Assembly: GCA_900555165.1 (NCBI GenBank)
Contig: USKE01000141.1
Location: 1 to 6,020, forward strand
Length of the DNA stretch: 6,020 bases
Direction: 5' to 3'
From: an uncultured Porphyromonadaceae bacterium
GTDB taxonomy: Bacteria; Bacteroidota; Bacteroidia; Bacteroidales; Muribaculaceae
The notes beneath the pieces are model-generated. The model had not been told where the DNA came from, did no database searches, and saw nothing but the letters and a program-made list of their open reading frames with translations. This document shows, in pieces, positions 1 to 5,236 of the stretch (position 1 is its first letter; each line of letters starts with the position of its first letter). The position numbers and the translations under genes were made by a program.

Positions 1-1261
1 GCCAGCTGCACCGGAACGGGCGCGGCGGGTGCCGGGGTGGCCCCCCACAGCCGTTGTCGGCCACGGTGATGATGAGCCGGTTGCCTGCTATATGTTGTGA
101 TAGTGAGATTTCCGTGCCCCCGGAATAGGCGATGGCGTTGGCCAGAAGGTTGCGGAACACCGATGCCAGCAGGGCGCTGTTGCCGTTTACCGGCCCCGGA
201 CAGGTGACGGTGTTGACGATGGTGATGCCGCTTTCGCGCGCGGCGGGTTCGTACTCGGCGCATACGTCACCCACAACTGCCGCCGGGTCTACGGCCTCGC
301 GTGTTATCGAGGCGCCACCCTCTTCAAGGCGTGTCACCGCCGAAACGTCGGCCAGCAGGTTCTGCAGGCGCGAGTTGGCCGTCAGGCAGCGCCGCACGAA
401 TTCGTCGCGTTTGGCCGGTTCCATGTCGGGATGCGCCACAAGCGTCTCAAGGCAAACGCCCATTGAGGCCACGGGGGTCTTGAGCTCGTGGTTGATGTTG
501 TCGGTAAGCTGGCGCTTGATGCGTATCTTCTCCTGCTCCTGGTGCAGAGCCTGGCGGTGCTCGCGGTCACGGTCGGCGGTGGCCTGCTGCAGGCGTGCGT
601 AGAGCCTTACGATATGGTTCGAGATCTCGCCCAGCTCGTCGCGCGGAAACGGTTCGGTGTCGTGGATGCGTTCGCCGCGTTCGGCACTTTCGGCGAACCG
701 GTTGAGGCGTCGCACATGCTGGCCCAGGCGCCGGGTGGCGAAATATCCGATCACGCACATCAGGGACATTATACCCCCCATGAACCAGAGGAACCCGTAG
801 TCGGCCTGCAGCAGCTGGTCGGTCGACACGCTGTAGGGCACGGCCGTGCGCACCACATAGTCGCCGCGCCGCATGGCCGAATAGAAATATGTCTGGCCGG
901 TGCTTGAGCTGTGGCGGCGCGTGGTGTACCCCTCGCCGCGTCGCATGGCGTCGGCGATCTCGCGCCGGTCAAGGTGGTTGCTCCCCGGCAGGGAGTCGAG
1001 GGTGTTGTCGTGTATGACATTCCCGTTTGTGTCGATGACGCTGATGCGCAGGCCCGGCAGCTGCGTGGGGATGTCGAATCGGCTCACCGGCTCGCCGTCG
1101 GCCAGCTCGGTGAGGATGCGGTCGTTCACCGTCTGCAGGCGCGCGTTCAGCTCTTCGGCCTTGAACTCTTTCTCGCGCATGTACTGGAACACGGCGAAAC
1201 ACGCCGCCAGCGCCAGCGAATAGGCCACCAATCCGGCAAACAGCCGCCGGTGGTATGTCAT
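1..1261 (-). CDS. Sensor histidine kinase, membrane-bound (C-terminus cut by window edge)
   Basis: This is the membrane sensor kinase of a two-component system. I translated it by hand from ATG at 1261; 420 codons are visible. Residues about 7-27 form a first membrane segment and about 154-175 a second. Between them lies a roughly 125-residue extracytoplasmic sensor region. A HAMP-like linker follows (about 175-230), then the dimerisation/phosphoacceptor helix with NINHELKTPV (His258), the N box NLLANAIAYS (371-380) and the G1 box DNGCG (402-406). The rest of the ATPase domain, probably 50-60 residues, lies beyond the left edge. The start follows the regulator's stop by one base, so the two are co-transcribed and probably translationally coupled. 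The last 14 or so visible residues do not fit the family (see findings). The ligand cannot be told from sequence. The class is sure. Confidence 0.93.
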   Translation of the reverse strand, partial: MTYHRRLFAGLVAYSLALAACFAVFQYMREKEFKAEELNARLQTVNDRILTELADGEPVSRFDIPTQLPGLRISVIDTNGNVIHDNTLDSLPGSNHLDRREIADAMRRGEGYTTRRHSSSTGQTYFYSAMRRGDYVVRTAVPYSVSTDQLLQADYGFLWFMGGIMSLMCVIGYFATRRLGQHVRRLNRFAESAERGERIHDTEPFPRDELGEISNHIVRLYARLQQATADRDREHRQALHQEQEKIRIKRQLTDNINHELKTPVASMGVCLETLVAHPDMEPAKRDEFVRRCLTANSRLQNLLADVSAVTRLEEGGASITREAVDPAAVVGDVCAEYEPAARESGITIVNTVTCPGPVNGNSALLASVFRNLLANAIAYSGGTEISLSQHIAGNRLIITVADNGCGGPPRHPPRPFRCSW

Positions 1262-1262
1262 C

Positions 1263-1967
1263 TTACGCCATAAAGCCATAGCCGTAGCCCGGACGGGTAA
1301 CTATGCACCGGCCATAGGCGCCCAGTTTGGCGCGCAGGCGCGTTATGTTCACGTCAATGACCCTGTCGAGTACCACAACCTCGTCGGGCCAGATATGTTT
1401 CAGCAGTTCCTCGCGCGAGAAAACGCGGCCGCGGTGCGACAGCAGCAGCGACAGAATCTCGAACTCCTTGCGCGGCATGCGCACCTCGCGGCCGTCGACG
1501 GTGCATACCTTGCGCCCGGGCCATACGGCCAGCCCCTCGTGTGTGATGGGGCGGTCTTCGTCGGCCGCGTTAGGTTGCGCGGCACCCCCGGTGCGCCTTA
1601 GCACACTGCGCACACGTGCCACAACGTTGCGTATCGAATATGGCTTGGTGATATAGTCGTCGGCGCCGAGGTCAAGGCCGGCCACCATGTCGTCTTCCGA
1701 GTCGCGGGCCGTGCAGAAGATTATGGGTGTGGCCGATGTGGCCTCATTCTTTTTAAGTATCGACGCAAGCTGGGTGCCGCTGATCTCGCCCATCATGATG
1801 TCGAGCAATATAAGCCGGTAGGCACTGAGATCGAGCGTCAGGGCCTCTTCGGCGCTCAGGGCCGTGTCGACGTCGAACCCCTCGGCCTCGAGATTGAACC
1901 GCAGGGCCTCGCAGAGGGTCTCCTCGTCATCGACCACAAGTATTCTGGGTCTGTCTGTGCTGGTCAT
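1263..1967 (-). CDS. OmpR/PhoB-family response regulator
   Basis: A cytoplasmic DNA-binding response regulator of 234 residues, the normal size for the OmpR/PhoB class. The receiver domain (about 8-122) has the acidic pair D13-D14, phosphoacceptor D56 in LILLDIMMG, the switch threonine T86 and K108 in ITKPY. A short linker (about 125-140) leads to a winged-helix DNA-binding domain (about 141-232) with the recognition region around RVIDVNITRLRAKLG and the wing ending GYGYGF. I chose ATG at 1967. The reading frame stays open to a TTG at 1997, but that codon lies inside the -7 promoter box and would lack a leader. The partner is certainly the histidine kinase beginning one base after its stop. 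The regulator precedes the kinase, as is common for this pair type in Bacteroidales. I do not recognise a specific named system. Confidence 0.95.
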   Translation of the reverse strand: MTSTDRPRILVVDDEETLCEALRFNLEAEGFDVDTALSAEEALTLDLSAYRLILLDIMMGEISGTQLASILKKNEATSATPIIFCTARDSEDDMVAGLDLGADDYITKPYSIRNVVARVRSVLRRTGGAAQPNAADEDRPITHEGLAVWPGRKVCTVDGREVRMPRKEFEILSLLLSHRGRVFSREELLKHIWPDEVVVLDRVIDVNITRLRAKLGAYGRCIVTRPGYGYGFMA

Positions 1968-1994
1968 AACTTGAAGGCTGTTTGAAACATGAGG

Positions 1995-2002
1995 CAAATA
2001 TA
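1995..2002 (-). promoter_or_regulatory. Probable -7 box of the two-component operon
   Basis: Read on the minus strand this is TATATTTG, an exact match to the Bacteroidetes -7 consensus TAnnTTTG. Transcription would start near 1985-1990, giving a leader of about 20 bases before ATG 1967. No good -33 TTG lies 19-21 bases upstream; the nearest TTG (2017-2019) is only 14 bases away. The promoter may therefore depend on an activator. This placement also argues for the 1967 start codon. Confidence 0.6.
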
Positions 2003-2040
2003 GCGCGAAAATCCGGCAATCGCGTCGCCACCCCGGATCT

Positions 2041-2055
2041 TTAATAAAAACTTAA
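2041..2055 (-). promoter_or_regulatory. TTAA direct repeat, 11-bp period; possible response-regulator site
   Basis: Two TTAA half-sites (2041-2044 and 2052-2055) are exactly 11 bases apart within an A/T-rich patch in otherwise GC-rich DNA. OmpR/PhoB-type regulators typically bind tandem half-sites about one helical turn apart. The patch sits about 40 bases upstream of the operon's -7 box, a suitable place for an activator. Autoregulation is inferred; TTAA is short and could occur by chance. Confidence 0.3.
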
Positions 2056-2061
2056 CACACG

Positions 2062-2087
2062 CACGCGGCGGCGCGCACCGGCGCGTG
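2062..2087. promoter_or_regulatory. GC-rich imperfect palindrome between divergent promoters
   Basis: The arms CACGCG (2062-2067) and CGCGTG (2082-2087) are followed inward by one G/G mismatch, then CGG (2069-2071) pairing with CCG (2078-2080), around a 6-base centre. Nine of ten positions pair. It lies 16 bases upstream of the -33 element of the plus-strand gene and between both promoters. It could be a dimer-binding operator serving one or both directions. It is not followed by a T-tract, so it is not a typical terminator. GC-rich DNA makes chance palindromes more likely. Confidence 0.35.
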
Positions 2088-2103
2088 TAACCATTTTTAG
2101 GTA

Positions 2104-2134
2104 TTGCGCGCCCGCGCCAAAACCTGTAATTTTG
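2104..2134 (+). promoter_or_regulatory. Promoter of the di-iron/LuxR regulator gene
   Basis: TTG at 2104-2106, a 20-base spacer, then TAATTTTG at 2127-2134 match the Bacteroidetes sigma-70 pattern (TTG, 19-21 bases, TAnnTTTG). The start of transcription would fall near 2140, leaving a leader of about 55 bases before ATG 2196. This is the best-formed promoter in the window. Confidence 0.7.
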
Positions 2135-2153
2135 CAATGAAATCACTATTTAT

Positions 2154-2168
2154 GGTGGCCTGACCACC
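2154..2168 (+). promoter_or_regulatory. Small inverted repeat in the 5' leader of the regulator gene
   Basis: GGTGG (2154-2158) and CCACC (2164-2168) flank a 5-base loop. It would fall about 13-28 bases after the predicted transcription start, where a DNA-bound repressor or an RNA hairpin could act. The stem is only 5 bp, so function is uncertain. Confidence 0.25.
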
Positions 2169-2195
2169 TGTAAAAAGCAACATCCGATCATTCCT

Positions 2196-3161
2196 ATGGC
2201 CACAGCTTTCACGACCTATACCCCGGGCGACCGCCTCAGGGACATAATCGACGACAACAGCCTTCTGCTGCTGGTCATAAGCAGATTCTCGATACCTTTC
2301 GGGTTCGGCGACAGCACCGTGGCCGAAGTGTGCCGTGAAAACGGCGTGGACTGTGCCACATTCCTGGCAGTGGCCAACCTCGTATGCGGTAAAACCGTGT
2401 CCGACGCACATATCTCGCTCTCCTCGCTCACCGGCTACCTCAAGAAGGCGCACACATACTTCCTCGACTTCAACCTGCCCCAGATACGCAAGAAACTCAT
2501 CGAGGCAGTCAACACTGCCGATGTTACAGATGTCACCTTCCTGATAATCAAATATTTCGATGACTATGCCATAGAGGTCAGGCGCCACATGGAGTATGAG
2601 AACGAGGTGCTCTTCGCATATATCAAGAAACTGCTCGGAGGCGAGATCGACGAGTCGTTCGACCTCGACAGCTATTCGTCGACCCACACCGACATGGCCG
2701 ACAAACTCAACGAGCTCAAAGAGATTATCATAGGCCACTACCGCCGCTCGGGCAACGACATACTGAACTCATTCCTCTACGACATCATCAACTGCCAGGG
2801 CGATCTTATCTCGCACTGCATGGTCGAGAACCGCCTGCTCGTGCCCGCCGTCAGGGAGATGGAGCAGAACGTGCGCGTCCGGCACCTCGAAAGCGCCGCC
2901 GAGGCCCTGCCCCCCGCCGAGACCCGTGCCGCCGCCGTGACCGACGAGAACCTCAGCGACCGCGAGAAAGAAGTGATAGTCTGCGTGGCCAAAGGCATGT
3001 CAAACAAAGAGATCGCCGACGCCCTCTGCATCTCGGTAAACACCGTCACCACCCACCGCCGCAACATCGCCAACCGCCTCCAGATCCACTCGCAGGCCGG
3101 CCTCACCATCTTCGCCATCATCCACCGCCTCATCGACATCAAAGACATCCGCCTCCGCTGA
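2196..3161 (+). CDS. RIC/YtfE-like hemerythrin di-iron protein fused to a LuxR-type HTH
   Basis: A 321-residue soluble protein with three parts. Residues about 10-62 resemble the ScdA_N domain. Residues about 80-225 form a hemerythrin-like four-helix domain. Residues 253-308 form a LuxR/GerE helix-turn-helix (LSDREKEV...SNKEIADAL...VNTVTTHRRNI). The di-iron ligands look intact: H86, H131 and E135 (HMEYE), H164, H207 and E211 (HCMVE). Their spacing nearly equals E. coli YtfE H84, H129, E133, H160, H204, E208. YtfE/ScdA proteins (RIC) repair iron-sulfur clusters or act on nitric oxide; adding an HTH suggests a transcription factor sensing NO, O2 or redox state. The Cys-Cys pair usual in ScdA_N is replaced by Gly36-Phe37. 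A charged, Ala-rich linker (about 225-252) joins sensor and HTH. The gene is transcribed divergently from the two-component operon. Target genes are unknown. Confidence 0.9.
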   Translation: MATAFTTYTPGDRLRDIIDDNSLLLLVISRFSIPFGFGDSTVAEVCRENGVDCATFLAVANLVCGKTVSDAHISLSSLTGYLKKAHTYFLDFNLPQIRKKLIEAVNTADVTDVTFLIIKYFDDYAIEVRRHMEYENEVLFAYIKKLLGGEIDESFDLDSYSSTHTDMADKLNELKEIIIGHYRRSGNDILNSFLYDIINCQGDLISHCMVENRLLVPAVREMEQNVRVRHLESAAEALPPAETRAAAVTDENLSDREKEVIVCVAKGMSNKEIADALCISVNTVTTHRRNIANRLQIHSQAGLTIFAIIHRLIDIKDIRLR

Positions 3162-3201
3162 TCCTCCGCTCCGCGCGTCATTAGTATCAGCATGAAAATA
3201 C

Positions 3202-3234
3202 AGAGAGCCACAAGTCATTGACTTGTGGCTCTCT
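3202..3234. terminator. Perfect 15-bp hairpin, shared terminator of convergent genes
   Basis: Arms 3202-3216 and 3220-3234 pair perfectly over 15 bp with loop ATT. On the minus strand the stem lies six bases after the tRNA 3' end and is followed by TGTATTTTC, a moderate T-rich stretch, so it fits an intrinsic terminator for the tRNA. On the plus strand it follows the regulator gene's stop by 40 bases but has no T-run after it; it would still protect or help end that transcript. Confidence 0.8.
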
Positions 3235-3239
3235 GATTG

Positions 3240-3326
3240 CGGAAAGACAGGGATTCGAACCCTGGGTACCCGTAAGGGTACAACGGTTTTCGAGACCGTC
3301 CCGATCGACCGCTCCGGCATCTTTCC
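3240..3326 (-). tRNA. tRNA-Ser (anticodon CGA)
   Basis: An 87-base class II tRNA. The acceptor stem GGAAAGA (3320-3326) pairs with TCTTTCC (3241-3247), with discriminator G at 3240. The anticodon stem pairs 3295-3299 with 3283-3287. The 7-base loop CTCGAAA gives anticodon CGA (3290-3292), reading UCG serine codons. The long variable arm (stem TACCC/GGGTA, 3267-3280) marks it as serine type. The T arm (3248-3264) has loop TTCGAAT. CCA is not encoded and must be added by tRNA nucleotidyltransferase. There is no intron and no sign of integration at its 3' end. Confidence 0.96.
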
Positions 3327-3344
3327 TTGGGGCGTTTGCAAGTG

Positions 3345-3352
3345 CAAAGTTA
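3345..3352 (-). promoter_or_regulatory. -7 box of the tRNA-Ser promoter
   Basis: The minus strand reads TAACTTTG, matching TAnnTTTG. The implied transcription start (about 3335-3340) gives a 5' leader of roughly 10 bases to be trimmed by RNase P. Upstream lies a pyrimidine/A-rich stretch without a clear -33 TTG at standard spacing. Confidence 0.6.
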
Positions 3353-3377
3353 AGAGTTTTTTCCGAGAGAGAAAAGA

Positions 3378-3423
3378 AAAAATCATGTTTTTTGCCCTTG
3401 AAAGGCAAAAAAACATGATTTTT
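3378..3423 (-). terminator. Long AT-rich hairpin with T-tract, terminator of the nuclease gene
   Basis: The left arm (3378-3396) and right arm (3404-3423) pair along their length apart from one extra A in the right-hand A-run. The stem is about 19 bp around a 7-base loop and contains CATG in each arm. On the minus strand it lies 127 bases after the nuclease stop and is followed by TTTTTTCTTTTC-like sequence, as expected of an intrinsic terminator. The flanks are T/A-rich on both sides, so it may work in both directions. It sits about 25 bases upstream of the tRNA -7 box and would insulate the tRNA from read-through. The stretch between it and the nuclease stop (3424-3550) holds only a short GCCGG/CCGGC dyad at 3460-3473 and a 5-bp CGACA/TGTCG dyad at 3524-3540, and no gene I can support. 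Confidence 0.75.
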
Positions 3424-3550
3424 CGGGGGGAGGAGGTTCCCGGAAATCGTCAGAGGGATGCCGGATGTCCGGCAATCAGATTACCCGACATGCCTACCGC
3501 GCACTGCTATTAGAGGAGTTTTACGACACGCTATATGTCGGAGCGGCGGG

Positions 3551-5092
3551 TCAGTAGCGGATTTTGCCGACGATGTTGCCTACACGGCGGATGTAGACCT
3601 CGCCCTCGTGCGGGGTGGTCACGCGGATGCCCTGCAGGTTGTAGTAGGTGGTCTCGGCGCCGGGGTAGGTGTAGTCGGCGCCGGTTTCGTCGATGGCGTT
3701 GACCATATAGTCGGTGATGCCGAGGTTGTCGATCATCACGCGCTTGCCGGCTGTCTGTTTCAGGCGTATGCGTACTTCGGCAGGGTAGGGCACGTTAACT
3801 TCCACGGCGTGGCGCTCGTAGGTGGTGGCGGTCACGGGGATGCTGGTCACGGTGTGCCAGGTGTTGCCTTTGTCGGTCGAGACCATCAGGTCGAAGGCGG
3901 CCTCGTCGTCGGGGTTGCCGGTGGTCTGCCAGCGTTTGGCGTAGAATGAAACCACACCGGCGCCGTTGGCCTTGTCGGTGGTCATTTCAAGGAATCCTGT
4001 GCCGGTCTTGTTGGTGCGGGCGGCCTGCAGGCCCTCGTAGGGGAACGACTGGTCGTTGTTTGCCACGAAATATGCGTCGGTACTCCATGTGGCGGCCGAG
4101 CCTACATATTCTTTGGTCGAGTAGCTCGACTGGCCGGGGTTCTCGAAGGTCTCGAGGAAATCCGGGGTCTCGCCGGGCTCGTCATCCCCGCCGGGGCCCG
4201 GTGTGGGGTCGGGATCCTCGCCGGGATCCGGATCAGGATCCTCGCCGCCGGGGCCCGGTGCCACCGAACCGTCGGGATACCAGGGTGTGCCGTTTTTATC
4301 ACCCCAGATATAGTCGGCCAGTTCGGGATGGTCGATGAACGGGTTGCGGTTGCGCTGGTGACGGTACACGGCATCGTTGCGGTCGGTCTCTTTCTTCGAA
4401 ACCTGGTCGTTGTGGGCCCATTCCATGAACATCTCCACGGCCCAGGTCTTGTAGCAGGGGTAGTCGTTGCCGGCCAGGCAGTCTGACGACCATCCCTTTA
4501 TGCGTGAGTTATAGCAGGCCGCCATATAGAAATATGTGCGGGCGAAATCGCCTTTGTACTCGTCGTCAGGCTCGAATACCTTGCCCGAGTAGCCGGGGTA
4601 GGTCGATGCGCCCAGGCGCCCGAGTCCGCGCACCGAGCCGTTGGTCTTTGTCTCGCCGTTGGCGCACACGCCGTAAGGGAAGTTCGAGCGCTGGTTGTTC
4701 ACATATCCGTCGGTGGGATAGATATGGAAGGCGTCGCTGTTCATGGGGCTGGCGTTGCCGAACCAGCTTTTGGGGAACGAGTGCTCGCGGTTGAGGGCGT
4801 CGCCCACGGCCTTGTAGTTTTTGTTTTTATACTGCTCCCAGTTGCGCCCCCAGTCTTTGGTGGAGTACATGTCCCAGACCGAGCCGTCGTCGTGCACGTC
4901 AGAATCTTTGTATACATCCCACAGGCCGTCGTAGCCGACGTTCGTGTGGCTTGAGATCACCGATTCAAGGGCTTTGAGGAGGGCTTTGCCCGTCTTCCCC
5001 TCGCACGAGTCGTAATACCCCTCGGGGGCGGCGGCGTAGGCCGATGCGCTCAGCATCGTGGCCGCCAGGATGGTATAGATTTTAGATTTCAT
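3551..5092 (-). CDS. Secreted endonuclease I-family nuclease with C-terminal beta-sandwich and tail
   Basis: A 513-residue exported nuclease. Residues 1-20 (MKSKIYTILA..., cleavage after SAYA) form a signal peptide. Residues about 28-265 are the endonuclease I fold, a beta-beta-alpha-metal nuclease that cuts DNA and often RNA without sequence preference. The key motif NREHSFPKSW holds metal ligand E103 and general base H104; NNQRSNFPYG (132-141) carries the expected metal-binding Asn. Cysteines 30, 143, 193, 205 and 213 may form disulfides. Residues about 278-310 are a Pro/Gly/Asp/Glu linker. Residues about 311-462 look like an all-beta, 'choice-of-anchor'-type domain. The tail (483-513, YYNLQGIRV...VYIRR) resembles Bacteroidetes C-terminal sorting-like regions. 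I chose ATG 5092 because it starts the signal peptide; the frame is open to 5188, but that would span the promoter. Likely role: scavenging extracellular nucleic acid or biofilm DNA. Confidence 0.92.
   Translation of the reverse strand: MKSKIYTILAATMLSASAYAAAPEGYYDSCEGKTGKALLKALESVISSHTNVGYDGLWDVYKDSDVHDDGSVWDMYSTKDWGRNWEQYKNKNYKAVGDALNREHSFPKSWFGNASPMNSDAFHIYPTDGYVNNQRSNFPYGVCANGETKTNGSVRGLGRLGASTYPGYSGKVFEPDDEYKGDFARTYFYMAACYNSRIKGWSSDCLAGNDYPCYKTWAVEMFMEWAHNDQVSKKETDRNDAVYRHQRNRNPFIDHPELADYIWGDKNGTPWYPDGSVAPGPGGEDPDPDPGEDPDPTPGPGGDDEPGETPDFLETFENPGQSSYSTKEYVGSAATWSTDAYFVANNDQSFPYEGLQAARTNKTGTGFLEMTTDKANGAGVVSFYAKRWQTTGNPDDEAAFDLMVSTDKGNTWHTVTSIPVTATTYERHAVEVNVPYPAEVRIRLKQTAGKRVMIDNLGITDYMVNAIDETGADYTYPGAETTYYNLQGIRVTTPHEGEVYIRRVGNIVGKIRY
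4189..4260 (-). repeat. In-frame linker repeats in the nuclease gene
   Basis: A 15-base unit CGCCGGGGCCCGGTG occurs at 4189-4203 and 4246-4260, 57 bases (19 codons) apart, encoding the two PGPGG blocks. Between them GGATCCTCGCCG occurs at 4212-4223 and 4236-4247, 24 bases apart, encoding GEDP blocks. All periods are multiples of three, so the repeats can expand or contract without breaking the frame. They encode the flexible linker between nuclease and beta domain. Confidence 0.75.
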
Positions 5093-5127
5093 CTGCCGGT
5101 AGATAAGGTTGGTTGTAAAAGCGTTTG

Positions 5128-5135
5128 CAAAGGTA
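5128..5135 (-). promoter_or_regulatory. -7 box of the nuclease promoter
   Basis: The minus strand reads TACCTTTG, matching TAnnTTTG. Transcription would begin near 5119-5123, about 28 bases before ATG 5092. No clear -33 TTG is present at 19-21 bases. Upstream lies a second copy of the palindrome TTTGCAAA (5143-5150; the first copy, 5124-5131, overlaps the -7 box). Confidence 0.6.
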
Positions 5136-5198
5136 GCCGATTTTTGCAAAACCGCCACGGATGTACCGGTTAAAAAATCATGACGCACCGAAAAGCAA

Positions 5199-5211
5199 CC
5201 GGCGCTGCCGG
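5199..5211 (-). terminator. Candidate terminator of the nucleoside kinase gene
   Basis: A GC stem CCGGC/GCCGG with a 3-base loop, followed on the minus strand by TTGCTTTTC. The stem is short and the T-run interrupted, so termination may be partial. It lies 25 bases after the kinase stop and upstream of the nuclease promoter. Confidence 0.45.
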
Positions 5212-5222
5212 CGTGTCGCGTT

Positions 5223-5234
5223 CCCGTGCACGGG
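5223..5234. repeat. 12-bp perfect palindrome after the kinase stop
   Basis: CCCGTGCACGGG is fully self-complementary and starts two bases past the kinase stop codon on the minus strand. As RNA it would form a 4-bp stem with loop UGCA, perhaps part of the 3' end structure together with the hairpin at 5199-5211. Its role is unknown. Confidence 0.4.
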
Positions 5235-5236
5235 TG

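Noticed and set aside
132..1273. Several plus-strand open frames over 100 residues
   Set aside because: They lie opposite the histidine kinase, whose motifs are unmistakable, and have Arg/Ser-rich low-information translations.
1968..1997. Longer response regulator starting at TTG 1997
   Set aside because: The TTG is part of the TATATTTG promoter box and would lie before the transcription start. The receiver domain begins normally from ATG 1967.
2097..2738. 213-residue minus-strand open frame
   Set aside because: It is antisense to the di-iron/LuxR gene, shows no recognisable motif and covers that gene's promoter; it is a shadow of GC-rich coding.
3240..3326. tRNA-Ser as an integration (att) site for a mobile element
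   Set aside because: I saw no repeat of the tRNA 3' end elsewhere in the window and no integrase nearby.
3424..3550. Small gene or riboswitch between the nuclease stop and the terminator
   Set aside because: There is no convincing start plus reading frame and only weak 5-6-bp dyads; I treat it as a 3' untranslated region.
3458..3949. 163-residue plus-strand open frame rich in Gly, Val and Ala
   Set aside because: It is antisense to the nuclease C-terminus and its composition is typical of a shadow frame; no domain or promoter supports it.
4189..4260. CRISPR-like or mobile repeat
   Set aside because: The repeats are in frame and encode a Pro/Gly/Asp linker; there are no spacers or cas genes.
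5093..5188. 32-residue N-terminal extension of the nuclease
   Set aside because: It would put a non-signal sequence ahead of a clear signal peptide and would span the promoter.
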